A DNA stretch of 36,242 nt from JALJPB01 sp963933115 (GCA_963933115.1 CAWVSL010000029.1:1-36242), one strand, 5' to 3'; counted from the first letter of the stretch, positions 16,640 through 26,357 are shown. A program made the numbers and translations. The notes: a model not told the origin generated them from the letters alone.

Positions 16640-17755
16640 TTATTTTTTGCCATTACTATTAAGAATTACCATGTCGTCTCGATGAATGATCACCTGACTA
16701 GAACAATACCCCAAAACAACCTCAATTTTATCACTCTTTAAACCTTTTAATTTTTGTAAATCTCGCTCGTTATATTGACAGATACCTTTAGCAACGGCCA
16801 AGCCTGTCTCACCATCAATAATATCGATTGAAGTCCCTGCTGAAAAATCACCTTTAATACTCTGAATGCCTGCCGGTAATAATGAAGCCCCTTTGTTAAT
16901 AACAGCATCAACAGCACCTTGATCTAAAACTACTTGCCCATAACTCTTCAGGGTATGTTTTAACCAGTTTTTTTTAGCTTTAATGGCTGTTTGGCTTGCT
17001 ATAAAATGTGTTCCTGGGTTTTTGCCTTTTAACAAGGCATCAAATACGTCACTTCGATGACCATTAACGATATAAGTATCTATTCCATTATCTGTCGCTT
17101 TTTCAGCCGCTTGTATCTTAGTTTTCATACCACCTGTTGCAATAGCATTGGTTGTACATCCTGCCATCGCATAGATGTCTTCAGTAATCTCTGACACTAC
17201 AGGTAATAACCTCGCATTAGGGTGGTTTCGTGGATCTTTGTCAAATAGCCCATCAATATCGCTCAAAATAATCAAACAATCCGCGTCACAAACTAGAGCA
17301 ACTAAAGCAGCAAGGTTGTCATTGTCGCCTACTTTTAATTCATCAGTGGCAACAGTATCGTTTTCATTAACAATAGGGAGCACATGGTTTTCTAAAAGAA
17401 CTCGTAAAGTATTTTTAATATTAATATAGCGTTGACGATCTCTTAAATCACCATGGGTGATCAATAATTGACTACAAGGCACATCAAAAAAACGTTGCCA
17501 GTTAGCCATCATTTTCATTTGCCCAACGCTCGCCATAGCCTGTTTAGTAATAATAGAGGGATTGGGTGAACCGTGATTAATTAATTGACGACCTGCCGCA
17601 ACGCTGCCCGAAGAAACTAATATTACCTCGATACCTACTTGGTGACATTCAGTGATAAATCGAGCAATCGCTAATAAGTATTTACCACTGCAACCTTCCC
17701 CCCTCGGTGCGACTAAAGCACTACCCACCTTGATCACCACACGATTAAAATTCAT
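16640..17755 (-). CDS. proB: Glutamate 5-kinase
   Basis: 371 residues from the ATG at 17753-17755, which has a strong ribosome binding site (GGAGG). The frame stays open 31 codons further upstream, but that extension does not look like ProB. The kinase domain opens with RVVIKVGSALVAP and contains LVSSGSVAAGRQ, NENDTVATDELKVGDNDNLAALVA and ILSDIDGLF. A C-terminal PUA domain covers about residues 275-360. ProB phosphorylates glutamate, the first and proline-inhibited step of proline synthesis, and passes the labile product to ProA encoded next to it. Confidence 0.96.
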   Translation of the reverse strand: MNFNRVVIKVGSALVAPRGEGCSGKYLLAIARFITECHQVGIEVILVSSGSVAAGRQLINHGSPNPSIITKQAMASVGQMKMMANWQRFFDVPCSQLLITHGDLRDRQRYINIKNTLRVLLENHVLPIVNENDTVATDELKVGDNDNLAALVALVCDADCLIILSDIDGLFDKDPRNHPNARLLPVVSEITEDIYAMAGCTTNAIATGGMKTKIQAAEKATDNGIDTYIVNGHRSDVFDALLKGKNPGTHFIASQTAIKAKKNWLKHTLKSYGQVVLDQGAVDAVINKGASLLPAGIQSIKGDFSAGTSIDIIDGETGLAVAKGICQYNERDLQKLKGLKSDKIEVVLGYCSSQVIIHRDDMVILNSNGKK

Positions 17756-18230
17756 TTTGCCTCCAAAATTTTGAAACACCCATTGACCTTTAAAACACCT
17801 CCCTAAGAATGCCTTGAAATAAGGGCGGTTTGCAACAAGCGCTTTCACATAGCATAGACTATAATACTATTTTTAATGCTTTTATTAGATATTGCTTCAT
17901 AACTGTATATTTATAACAATAAAAGTCTGGATAAAACCGATAATTAACCGACTTATACTTAGGATGGTGTAATTTTTATACACTAAAGGCTAAGTGTTAC
18001 CTCCTTATAAAGATTCACTTTTACAATAATTTAATCACAACACCATTAAAAAAAAAGTTAAAATCATTCTTTTAGTCTAAAATAGTGACTTTATTGTGAT
18101 TTTTATCATTTTACATTACAGTCGTTAGTGAGCTAATGTTATTGAACAATCCAAATTACTTACTGAAATATAAAGTAAATAGTTTTAACATTGCAGTATT
18201 AATCTGTTTAATTTATATATTTGAGCAAAA
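17756..18230. other. Intergenic region between proB and the divergent acyltransferase gene
   Basis: 475 bp holding the two divergent promoters. Two weak signals are seen. One is the dyad GTGTA-ATTTTTA-TACAC (17967-17983). The other is a CRP-like TGTGA-N6-TCATT near 18095-18110, whose second half matches poorly. Several A/T tracts are present (for example nine A around 18047). No gene is convincing. Confidence 0.35.
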
Positions 18231-19133
18231 ATGTTGAGTTTTTTACCGGCTATAATGATTGGCCTAATTTCTTTTGTGTTTTATGCAGTCAATACTATTG
18301 TCTGGCTCCTACCAATTGCCCTGTTTTCATTATTTAAAGCATTAATTCCCTTTCGTTTATGCCAGAAGGTGCTAAGTAAGTTATTGGATCAGATGGCAAA
18401 CAACTGGGTAGCAGTAAATACCCAAATACAAAAAACATTCACTAAAACTAAAATTAATGTCACTGGTTTAGATGAACTAAGCCTAGCAGAGTGGTACCTA
18501 GTTATCAGTAATCACCAAACTTGGGTGGATATTCTTGTGTTACAACGCATACTGCATAATAAAATCCCCTTCTTAAAATTCTTCCTTAAAAAAGAACTAA
18601 TCTATGTGCCATTTCTTGGGCTTGCTTGGTGGGCTTTAGACTTTCCTTTTATGAAACGTTATAGCCAAGCATTTTTAAAAAAGAATCCAAGCTTAAAGGG
18701 GGAAGATCTAAAAACCACCCGAAAAGCTTGTGCAAAATTCAAATATAAGCCTGTTAGCGTGATGAATTTTATCGAAGGTACCCGCTTTACTGATGAAAAG
18801 CATAACAAACAACAGTCTCCTTATTCACAACTATTAAAGCCTAAAGCTGGAGGTATTGCTTTTGTACTTGATGCCATGGGTGAACATTTAAATAAAATAG
18901 TCAATGTCACCATCTATTATCCAGAGGGTATTCCTAGTTTTAGTGATTTTATCTTAGGAAAAGTTAATCAAATAGAAGTGAATGTTGAAACGATGGTCAT
19001 TAAAGAAAACCTCAAGGGTGATTACTTTAATGACAGAGCAACCAAAATTCATTTTCAGAAATGGGTTAATCAAATTTGGCGAGATAAAGAACTAAAACTC
19101 GTAGAACTTCAAAAAAAATCATCCATCAGTTAA
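18231..19133 (+). CDS. Lysophospholipid acyltransferase, PlsC superfamily (YihG-like)
   Basis: 300 residues. An N-terminal hydrophobic stretch (about residues 5-42) anchors it in the inner membrane. Motif I is NHQTWVD (H95 and D100 form the HX4D catalytic pair). FIEGTRFT (180-187) is motif III, and KAGGIAF lies about 25 residues after it. The layout and the long N-terminal anchor fit YihG/YihG-like acyltransferases, which place acyl chains on lysophosphatidate or lysophosphatidylglycerol. The exact substrate is not readable. The ribosome binding site is weak. Confidence 0.87.
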   Translation: MLSFLPAIMIGLISFVFYAVNTIVWLLPIALFSLFKALIPFRLCQKVLSKLLDQMANNWVAVNTQIQKTFTKTKINVTGLDELSLAEWYLVISNHQTWVDILVLQRILHNKIPFLKFFLKKELIYVPFLGLAWWALDFPFMKRYSQAFLKKNPSLKGEDLKTTRKACAKFKYKPVSVMNFIEGTRFTDEKHNKQQSPYSQLLKPKAGGIAFVLDAMGEHLNKIVNVTIYYPEGIPSFSDFILGKVNQIEVNVETMVIKENLKGDYFNDRATKIHFQKWVNQIWRDKELKLVELQKKSSIS

Positions 19134-19344
19134 CCTCAGAGATTATTAATCTGTATCCATAAAACAGTCACATATTAAATAGACGAAAAAAATAAGTTTA
19201 CTAATAAAAACATCTTAAATAAATATTATAAAAGCCCAAACTATTAATAGTAATGATATTTTTTTGTCCGTAATGTCAGGCTATATTTTAACTTTGGTGT
19301 GCAACGTGTTACAACTACATAAAATCTTTAGAAATTAGTAGACG

Positions 19345-20598
19345 ATGGATATTTCAACTTTAAGTAGTGGCTTAATAAATTTTGGTACAAACGTCCTAGG
19401 ATTGGCGTTAGATTCTTTATGGTTCCCAATAATCAGAGTATTTATCCTTTTTACTGCGATTAACCTTTTATATTTTATTGCTGTTTATTTGGTTACCCCT
19501 GTAATTAGAAAAACCATTGTTAAATTAAAGCACCCTCTTGCAACTTACCTACTAAAGCATAAATTATTTCTCAATCTCATTAGAGTTTTTCCAATTATTC
19601 TTGCTATACAGTTTTCAAGCTTGATCTCTAATGAGTTTATTGAATCGATATGGTTATTAGCTGCTAATCTCTTGCTTATTTACCATGGGACTCGCTTAAT
19701 ATTTAGTGTCGTTAATGCTATTTATGATCAATTGGACCATCAAAAATTAACAAAAAACATGCCAATACAGCAAGTAACACAGTTACTTAAGGTCATTGTT
19801 ATTGCTGTAGCTATAATTTTGTCTATTGGTGTATTACTAGACAAATCACCCGCCTACTTACTAAGCGGATTGACAGCGGTTTCCGCTGTTATTCTATTAG
19901 TTTTCCGAGACGCAATATTAGGCTTTGTCGCGGGTATTCAAGTTGCCGCACAAAAATTAGTACAAGTCGGTGATTGGATTGTCCTTGATAAAGATACCGA
20001 TGGTGAAGTGCTCAATATATCAATTACTACATGTAAAATTAGAAATTGGGATAACTCTATTAGCTCGATACCCGCTTATGACTTGATCAATAAAGAATTC
20101 AAAAATTATCAACAAATGATGACTACAGGTCGACGGTTAAAACGCAGTATTAACATCGATACTGATAGTGTCAAATTTTTAACGGCTGAAGACATAGAAA
20201 GAATGAAAAAAATCACCCTCCTTTCTAGCCTCATTAATAACAAACAATCAGTAATCGAACAAGCGAATGAAAGAATAGACCCTTCAGGTGATATGGCACA
20301 AATAAATAGGCGTAATCTCACAAATATTGGCTGTTTTAGAGCCTATGTTAAAAACTATTTACATAATCATCCCGACATAAACAATGATGCTATTTTGTTG
20401 GTACGACAGCTGCAATCAACAGAGAAAGGTATACCTATTGAGGTCTACTGCTTCACCAATGCAAGTGGAACTGGATGGGTTGATTTTGAGGAATTAATGA
20501 GTGATATTTTTGATCACCTCTTCGCTATTATAGGTTCATTTGACTTAGCTATATATCAACGACCTAGCAATAGAACGTTTGTAAAAAAATATAAATAG
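19345..20598 (+). CDS. MscS-family mechanosensitive channel (YbdG-like)
   Basis: 417 residues. About five transmembrane helices precede the MscS beta domain: the pore-lining and following segment reads LLSGLTAVSAVILLVFRDAILGFVAGIQVAAQKLVQVGDWI (about residues 170-210). Then come TTCKIRNWDNSISSIPAYDLINKEFKNY and a long C-terminal domain. YbdG-type channels of this length open under hypo-osmotic stress. It is 211 bp after the acyltransferase gene in the same direction, and co-transcription is uncertain. Confidence 0.9.
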   Translation: MDISTLSSGLINFGTNVLGLALDSLWFPIIRVFILFTAINLLYFIAVYLVTPVIRKTIVKLKHPLATYLLKHKLFLNLIRVFPIILAIQFSSLISNEFIESIWLLAANLLLIYHGTRLIFSVVNAIYDQLDHQKLTKNMPIQQVTQLLKVIVIAVAIILSIGVLLDKSPAYLLSGLTAVSAVILLVFRDAILGFVAGIQVAAQKLVQVGDWIVLDKDTDGEVLNISITTCKIRNWDNSISSIPAYDLINKEFKNYQQMMTTGRRLKRSINIDTDSVKFLTAEDIERMKKITLLSSLINNKQSVIEQANERIDPSGDMAQINRRNLTNIGCFRAYVKNYLHNHPDINNDAILLVRQLQSTEKGIPIEVYCFTNASGTGWVDFEELMSDIFDHLFAIIGSFDLAIYQRPSNRTFVKKYK

Positions 20599-20677
20599 CT
20601 CTCCCAAAATTTGTCTACCTTATTTTAAGGAGAATCATCATATTAACTCGGTGTACGGCTCAATGGCCTTTAAAAGG

Positions 20678-20717
20678 AGTTGCTCTGGAAAGCTATAAAG
20701 GTAACCTTTAAGCAACT
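20678..20717. repeat. Nested inverted repeats between convergent mscS-like gene and tesB
   Basis: AGTTGCT (20678-20684) is complementary to AGCAACT (20711-20717). The palindrome AAAGGT-A-ACCTTT (20697-20709) lies inside. It may form a compound hairpin ending both convergent transcripts, but lacks a clear T run. Confidence 0.4.
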
Positions 20718-20723
20718 TTCACA

Positions 20724-21581
20724 TTATCTTTGTCTTATCACGCCTTCTTGGATGGTTGAAGCAACCAACTGGCCCTGACGATTAAAGATTTGGCCTCGAA
20801 CTAAGCCTCGACCACTGCTAGCTGATGGACTTTCTGTTGAATAAAGTAACCAGTCATCAAATCGAAACGGTCGGTGAAACCACATAGCATGATCAATTGT
20901 CGCTATTTGGAAGTCTTTTTGCCAATGACTAACGCCATGCGGCATTAATGAAGTAGGTAAAAAGTGAAAATCTGAAGTATAAGCTAACATATAAGTGTGT
21001 ATTCGAAGATCATCCGGTAAGGTACCGTTGGCTTTTATCCACATATTACATTTAGCCGGCATTTTTTCAGGGTTTAACCAGTTGTAGTGATCAACAGGCC
21101 TAATTTCTATTGGCTTTTCAGCTAAATATATCTCACGAATACTCGCGGGTATTTTATCTTGATTGGCTTTGATAAAATCACTATAAGATGAAATAGTTTC
21201 TGGCGCGCTTACCTCTGGCATAATTTCTTGATGATCAAAACCTTCTTCAGGCTTTTGAAATGAGGCTGTCATATAAAAGATAGCGTTGCCATTTTGGATA
21301 GCTTTAATTCGACGAGTACTGAAACTTTTACCATCTCGAATATTTTCGACCTCATAAACTACAGATTTTTTAGCATCTCCCGGTCGTAAAAAGTAAGAGT
21401 GAAGAGAATGAACGTTACGGCTCTTATCAATAGTTTCTTGAGCTGCCGATAACGCTTGGCCCATTACTTGACCACCAAACAATGCAGGAAAGCCAAGATC
21501 CTGGCTTTGTCCACGGTATAATCCCTGCTCAATGACCTCTAATTTTAGTAGTGCAGAAAGGTCGTTTAGTACTTGGCTCAT
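20724..21581 (-). CDS. tesB: Acyl-CoA thioesterase II
   Basis: 285 residues, the normal double-hotdog length. TesB hydrolyses acyl-CoA esters to free fatty acid and CoA in the cytoplasm. Conserved blocks are FGGQVMGQALSAAQETI, HSLHSYFLRPGD, IDHAMWFHRPFRFDDWLLY (with the catalytic Asp of the DHAMWFHR motif), SPSASSGRGLVRGQIF and the terminal STIQEGVIR, containing the catalytic Gln. It is convergent with the channel gene. Confidence 0.95.
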   Translation of the reverse strand: MSQVLNDLSALLKLEVIEQGLYRGQSQDLGFPALFGGQVMGQALSAAQETIDKSRNVHSLHSYFLRPGDAKKSVVYEVENIRDGKSFSTRRIKAIQNGNAIFYMTASFQKPEEGFDHQEIMPEVSAPETISSYSDFIKANQDKIPASIREIYLAEKPIEIRPVDHYNWLNPEKMPAKCNMWIKANGTLPDDLRIHTYMLAYTSDFHFLPTSLMPHGVSHWQKDFQIATIDHAMWFHRPFRFDDWLLYSTESPSASSGRGLVRGQIFNRQGQLVASTIQEGVIRQR

Positions 21582-21784
21582 TTGGGTCTCTTCCGTTCAA
21601 TAAAACATACGTCTAAATTATATCAAAAACTCACTAAAAACCATATCCATGTCTTTAGATTAAAGCTTAGGGTGTTAGGTTACTGCTCTATTTATAATGG
21701 ATATGGGAAAGTAATTATATTTGCATTATTGTCGCTTGAAAAATAATTAGAGTGATAGCGACTATCAATAAAATAGAAATAATT

Positions 21785-23671
21785 TTACACTGAAGCTTTA
21801 TTGGTACTGTATTCAACACCTGAGTCAGCAGACACCGCAGCATCTCTCAGCTTTGATAAAAATATATAAGGATCTATATCCTGTACGGTAGGGGTATCCA
21901 AAGAGAAATGTATATTAACTGCCTCACCTCCCAAATTAGCAAATAATCTAACATTAAGTACCTCTTTCAATTCCTCAAAACTTTTTTCTATCGTTGAACT
22001 CGTTTGATGTGGATATAACAATAAGTACTCACCTTCGTTAATCAAACCTGCATAATCAAATTCGACTGTGTGTTCGTTAATTAAAGTAGCAATAGTTTTA
22101 CTTACCTCATTAAGGGTCTTTTTATTAAACCTAAAGGCAAGCTCTTTCCAATTATCGATTGAAACATAGCCTATGCTCATTGGATAATTATACTTTCGAG
22201 CCTGTTTATAGGCACGCTGGTAAATTTGTTTTGTTTGCAGGGGGCCTTCTAAAAAGTATGCAGGTTTCTCCCTTTCTCCATAAGCAATATTCATTTTTTG
22301 TAAATGTCGCTTAACGGCAAAAAGAACGAGTAAAAAAATGGCAATAGAAAAAGCAATAACCATCACAAAAACAGTAAACTGTTGTTGTTGAAATTTTTTA
22401 TAAAAAATGGCGTTTAATTCAGTTTTATCCGTAAGTTTAATCATTAATGCTTTAACTTTCTCTTGCCCTGGCCTATCGTTTGTACGTAGTGAAATAGACG
22501 ATATTATATTGTTAGTAAAGCTCTCATATAGCTTGTTATAACGTTTAAGTAACGCTAGCGCTTGACTATAATTTTCTTGGGATTCATACATGTCAGCTAA
22601 TAATAAATATAACTCTATCTGTTCACTCGTAAGCTTAATACCAGACATCATTTTTTCAGCTTTTTTTAATAATTGATGCGCAAACTCTTCTTTACTACTT
22701 AACAAACTTACTTTGGCAAGCGAAAGTAATGTACTTAAATAGGGTTTAGTTAAATTCTCTTCTTTAAATCGTTTTTCTACTTTGGACAAAGTCAAATATG
22801 ACGCTTGATAATTTTTTTGTAAAAGTAGAATCTGACCGAGACCAAGCTCAGCAAAAGCTACTTGAACGTGGTCTTGCTGCTCTTTAGCATATCTTTTAGT
22901 TTCCCAGTAGGCGTTATAAGCATCATCTAATAGGCCTAAATGGTGATAAGCGGTTGCTAAATGGTAATAATTATTCACTAAATTAAATGTTAACGATGAA
23001 TCAAAACGTAATTTAATTATTTTTTGATTTGTCGTTAACATACTTTGGTAATCACCTAAATAATGATAAGCCGTAGAAGTTACCTCTAATAGCTCAATAT
23101 TATCTTCAAAATTTTTGTTACGCTTAATAAGGTTTTCAACACTTTTTAAATCAGTAAACGCTTCAAAGTAATTGTCAGTTAACGCGTGAGCCACGGAGCG
23201 ATATGCTAGAGCCAGTACGTAATCCTTTTTATTACCTACTGTTTTAGCCAATGTCATTACTTCATTTGAGATGGTTAATACCTCTTGATACTGACCTTTT
23301 AGATAATATTCTGAAGCAACTTTCAATAATAAATTTAATTTTAATGGTAACTCAATGCTAATTAGTTTTGACCCAATGCGTGTAAACTGAAAAGAACGGT
23401 CTACGTCGATTTTATTCTTGGCCACCTCAGCAAATAAAATAAATACTTTTGCAATTGTATTATTTGGATAAAGATGGCGTTCTTCAATTATATTATTCAA
23501 AATAGGCATCACATTATTTATAGAGATATACTCCTTATTTTGATTAAATAAATCCTCTATTACTCTAGTGTTTTTTTCAATAACTAAAGTATCGGCAATA
23601 CGGTTGTTTGCTAAAACAGAATTAGGCTGTAATAAAAACAAGGTAAAAATAATTAAAGAAATCAAATTCAT
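21785..23671 (-). CDS. Secreted/membrane TPR protein with degenerate GGDEF-like domain
   Basis: 628 residues. A signal peptide ends near residue 21 (SVLANN). About 400 residues of helical TPR-type repeats follow and should lie in the periplasm. One transmembrane helix (about 430-453, VFVMVIAFSIAIFLLVLFAV) precedes a cytoplasmic domain of about 150 residues. That domain has the fold outline of GGDEF (PMSIGYVSIDNWKELAFRFN..., then the strand-turn-strand), but NEGEYLLLYP stands where GGDEF should be. The active site is lost, so it cannot be a normal diguanylate cyclase. It may serve as a binding or dimerisation module. TPR-TM-GGDEF proteins are common in Alteromonadales. Confidence 0.75.
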   Translation of the reverse strand: MNLISLIIFTLFLLQPNSVLANNRIADTLVIEKNTRVIEDLFNQNKEYISINNVMPILNNIIEERHLYPNNTIAKVFILFAEVAKNKIDVDRSFQFTRIGSKLISIELPLKLNLLLKVASEYYLKGQYQEVLTISNEVMTLAKTVGNKKDYVLALAYRSVAHALTDNYFEAFTDLKSVENLIKRNKNFEDNIELLEVTSTAYHYLGDYQSMLTTNQKIIKLRFDSSLTFNLVNNYYHLATAYHHLGLLDDAYNAYWETKRYAKEQQDHVQVAFAELGLGQILLLQKNYQASYLTLSKVEKRFKEENLTKPYLSTLLSLAKVSLLSSKEEFAHQLLKKAEKMMSGIKLTSEQIELYLLLADMYESQENYSQALALLKRYNKLYESFTNNIISSISLRTNDRPGQEKVKALMIKLTDKTELNAIFYKKFQQQQFTVFVMVIAFSIAIFLLVLFAVKRHLQKMNIAYGEREKPAYFLEGPLQTKQIYQRAYKQARKYNYPMSIGYVSIDNWKELAFRFNKKTLNEVSKTIATLINEHTVEFDYAGLINEGEYLLLYPHQTSSTIEKSFEELKEVLNVRLFANLGGEAVNIHFSLDTPTVQDIDPYIFLSKLRDAAVSADSGVEYSTNKASV

Positions 23672-24018
23672 ATTAATATCTACAACTTAGTGAGTTATAT
23701 CATTAGGTGCCGGTTTATTTAAAATTGTACAGTATTTAACACTGAGCTGTTAGTTTGAATAACATAAATACTTTAACACATATTATTTTTATTGTTACAG
23801 GCTGGTCAATGAGCTTTTAGGCTCATAAAAGGCAAATCAAATAAGTAGTTACCAGCCCAAAAGGGAAGTTTATGACCGCCTTATTAGAGAAATATATCTG
23901 TGATGGAAATGATAAAATTTAATTAAATAGACATATAGTGATAAAAAACCAACAACAACTTAAAAATTTTAGATATAATCATGAAAGAATTTTTAATCCT
24001 TACAGAGGTATAAGTACT
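23672..24018. other. Intergenic region between the TPR protein and cytochrome genes
   Basis: 347 bp between divergent genes. It contains the nested inverted repeat at 23800-23857. A possible 16-codon frame (23872-23922, MTALLEKYICDGNDKI) is preceded by AAGGGAAG. AT-rich promoter-like sequence leads up to the cytochrome gene. None of these is assigned a function. Confidence 0.45.
23800..23857. repeat. Nested inverted repeat, possible structured RNA
   Basis: GGCTGGT (23800-23806) is complementary to ACCAGCC (23851-23857). Inside it ATGAGC (23809-23814) pairs with GCTCAT (23821-23826). The result would be a stem carrying an inner hairpin and a 24-base A-rich single strand. It does not match a riboswitch consensus I know. 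Confidence 0.45.
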
Positions 24019-24318
24019 ATGAAAAAAATTACTCTTGCTATTGCAGCAACCATTATGATGACTTCGCCTGTTTTTGCTGGTGATGCAGCTGCTGGTAAAG
24101 CTAAAGCAGGTATGTGTGCAGCATGCCATGGTGCTGCAGGTATATCTGCAATTCCTACTTACCCGAACCTTGCGGGACAAAAAGAAGCATACCTTGCTCA
24201 GCAATTAAAGCATTTCAAATCTGGCACTCGTAAAAATGCCATCATGGGTGGAATGGCTATGGCATTAAGCGAAACTGACATAGCTGACATCTCGGCTTAC
24301 TATGCTGGCTTAAAATAA
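24019..24318 (+). CDS. Small periplasmic monohaem cytochrome c (class I, c5/c553-like)
   Basis: 99 residues from the ATG at 24019-24021, which has the ribosome binding site AGAGGT. The frame extends 27 codons upstream, but only this start gives a proper signal peptide (MKKITLAIAATIMMTSPVFA, cleaved about residue 20). The haem site is CAACH, followed by GAAGISAIPTYPNLAGQK. The likely axial methionine is in MGGMAMALSETDIADISAYYAGL. The mature protein of about 79 residues is a small electron carrier in the periplasm; its partners are unknown. A strong terminator follows. Confidence 0.92.
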   Translation: MKKITLAIAATIMMTSPVFAGDAAAGKAKAGMCAACHGAAGISAIPTYPNLAGQKEAYLAQQLKHFKSGTRKNAIMGGMAMALSETDIADISAYYAGLK

Positions 24319-24342
24319 TCGCTTATTTTTAAGTGAATAATT

Positions 24343-24371
24343 AAAAAAGTGCTCTTGGGGCACTTTTTTTT
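24343..24371. terminator. Bidirectional terminator between cytochrome c and recQ
   Basis: AAAAAAGTGC (24343-24352) pairs with GCACTTTTTT (24360-24369) around a 7-base loop. T tracts follow on both strands, which suits two convergent genes. Confidence 0.88.
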
Positions 24372-24409
24372 ATCCATAATTAATATATTAACGTTATTAA
24401 ATAGCTAAA

Positions 24410-26224
24410 CTAATTGGCATGTTGTTGAATAAGCTGTAAAAAAGACTCACCATAACGGAGTAACTTGGTATCACCAATACCATTAATAGCTAAAAACTCT
24501 TTAGATGTTTTAGGTTTTATTCGAGCTAACTCTGACAGTGTTGCGTCATTAAAAACAATATAAGGGGCGATATCTTCTATATCTGCTATTTCTTTTCTTA
24601 AGGTTCGTAACTTAGTAAATAACCTCCTATCATATTGATTATCTTGTTTTTTATGTTGCCAGTAACTCGCTTTTTGTAACCTTGGGCTTGCTAACATTAG
24701 TGGTTCTGATGCTTTTAATACGCTTCTTGCCGCTTCTGTCAAAACCAAAACAGATTGTTGTTCAATATTTTGTTGTAAGAAACCTAAATGTATTAGCTGA
24801 CCAATAATAGAAAACCAGTAACCCGGTGTTTTATCTTGCCCAATAGCATAGGTAGAAACTTTATTGTGCCCCATAGACATAACTTTTAGGCTTGATTGCC
24901 CTCTGAGTACATCAATAACATGACCAATATCACCTTGTTGTTTAATGCGAAATACACAGGATAATACTTTTTGTGCCGCTTGTGTGCCATCAAATTGACT
25001 AGGGGGATCTAGGCATATATCACAGTTACCACAACCTTGTTCCGTGTATTCAGCAAAGTAGTTAAGTACCACTTGACGCCTACAGGTTTGTGAATCAACA
25101 AAGCCCGTCATTGCCTGAAAACGTTGTAACTCAACATTGACTCTTTGCTCACTTTCACCATCATTGATGCGCTTTTTTATTCGGGTAATGTCTTTCTCAT
25201 CATGTAAAAATAAGGCTTCTGCCTCCAAACCATCCCGCCCCGCTCGACCAATTTCTTGGTAATATGACTCTAACGTTTTTGGTGGTTCAAAATGAATCAC
25301 AAAACGAATATTGAGCTTATTAATACCTAAACCAAAAGCCACTGTTGCCACAATTATTTGAATATTATCTTTTGCAAAACCATCCTGTACGGTATTTCTT
25401 ATTTCAACTTCCATACCCGCATGATATGCCGCACAGTTTATTCCCTTTGTTGCTAAAAATTTACTCAATTTTTCAACTTGCCAACGGCTATTACAATAGA
25501 TAATGCCGCTGTCTTCTTTTCGTTTATTCAAATAGCCTAATACCTGTTGTTCGCCATTATACTTAATCGCTAAGGTCAAGCGAATATTAGGCCGGTCAAA
25601 GCTATCAAGATGAATAAAAGGATTAGTGAGCTGAAGTTGATTAAGAATATCTTTACGTGTTGTAACATCTGCCGTGGCAGTAAGCGCCATTACCGGTACA
25701 TAAGGGAAATTTTGTTTTATACATTGTAATTTAGTATAGGCTGGCCGAAAGTCGTGGCCCCATTGAGATATACAATGGGCTTCATCAATAGCAAATAAAC
25801 TAATAGTAGTTTCAGCTAACTTTTGTAAAAAATAATAATTACTCAAACGCTCGGGTGCAACATAAAGTAACTTGATTTCACCTTTGTTTAATTGTTGGAA
25901 AATACCATTAATAGCAGCCCCATCTAGACTAGAGTTAATAAAAGCCGCTGAGATTCCATGCCGAGTTAAACTATCAACTTGATCTTTCATTAACGCAATA
26001 AGGGGTGAGACAACAATAGTTACACCAGGCAATAACGTTGCCGGTAATTGGTAACACAATGATTTTCCTCCCCCTGTTGGCATAAGAACTAAGCTATCTT
26101 GGCCTTGCAATAGGTTTTGAATAATTTCTGCTTGGCCTAGGCGAAAAGTTTGGTAACCAAAGTGATGCTTTAATGCATCAATGAGTTGCTCTTTAGAGGG
26201 GTGACTTAAAGGGACGTTCAACAA
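24410..26224 (-). CDS. recQ: ATP-dependent DNA helicase RecQ
   Basis: 604 residues with the full RecQ layout. The helicase core has Walker A MPTGGGKSLCYQLPA and the DEAH box FAIDEAHCISQWGHDFRPAY. The second half carries YCNSRWQVEKL and YQEIGRAGRDG. A zinc site uses Cys residues in TCRRQVVLNYFAE and CGNCDICLDPP, a winged-helix region follows, and an HRDC domain ends the protein (about residues 520-600). RecQ unwinds DNA in recombination and fork repair. The frame can only start with TTG (26224 or 26221), because no ATG occurs before the Walker A region. A TAA lies four codons upstream. Confidence 0.96.
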   Translation of the reverse strand: MLNVPLSHPSKEQLIDALKHHFGYQTFRLGQAEIIQNLLQGQDSLVLMPTGGGKSLCYQLPATLLPGVTIVVSPLIALMKDQVDSLTRHGISAAFINSSLDGAAINGIFQQLNKGEIKLLYVAPERLSNYYFLQKLAETTISLFAIDEAHCISQWGHDFRPAYTKLQCIKQNFPYVPVMALTATADVTTRKDILNQLQLTNPFIHLDSFDRPNIRLTLAIKYNGEQQVLGYLNKRKEDSGIIYCNSRWQVEKLSKFLATKGINCAAYHAGMEVEIRNTVQDGFAKDNIQIIVATVAFGLGINKLNIRFVIHFEPPKTLESYYQEIGRAGRDGLEAEALFLHDEKDITRIKKRINDGESEQRVNVELQRFQAMTGFVDSQTCRRQVVLNYFAEYTEQGCGNCDICLDPPSQFDGTQAAQKVLSCVFRIKQQGDIGHVIDVLRGQSSLKVMSMGHNKVSTYAIGQDKTPGYWFSIIGQLIHLGFLQQNIEQQSVLVLTEAARSVLKASEPLMLASPRLQKASYWQHKKQDNQYDRRLFTKLRTLRKEIADIEDIAPYIVFNDATLSELARIKPKTSKEFLAINGIGDTKLLRYGESFLQLIQQHAN

Positions 26225-26357
26225 AAAAACCGCTTAACTATTATTGGATCGCTAGTTTAACCTATGCTAACAAAACCAAGCAATTTATTAATGGTACTAG
26301 AATAACAAATAGTGCTAATCTAACTCACAAGTGATCAGACCAGACAACTAAAGCCTA

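Noticed and set aside
17756..17848. N-terminal extension of ProB by 31 codons
   Set aside because: The ATG at 17753-17755 has a strong GGAGG site and gives the canonical ProB start; the extension has no ProB similarity.
18095..18110. CRP-binding site before the acyltransferase gene
   Set aside because: Only one half (TGTGA) matches well; the other half is poor, so it is noted only within the intergenic entry.
23800..23860. Cobalamin or c-di-GMP riboswitch upstream of the cytochrome
   Set aside because: An AAAAGGGAA-like stretch is present, but the conserved cores of these riboswitches are absent.
23938..24018. 27-codon upstream extension of the cytochrome c frame
   Set aside because: It would bury the signal peptide; the ATG at 24019 has a ribosome binding site and a proper signal sequence.
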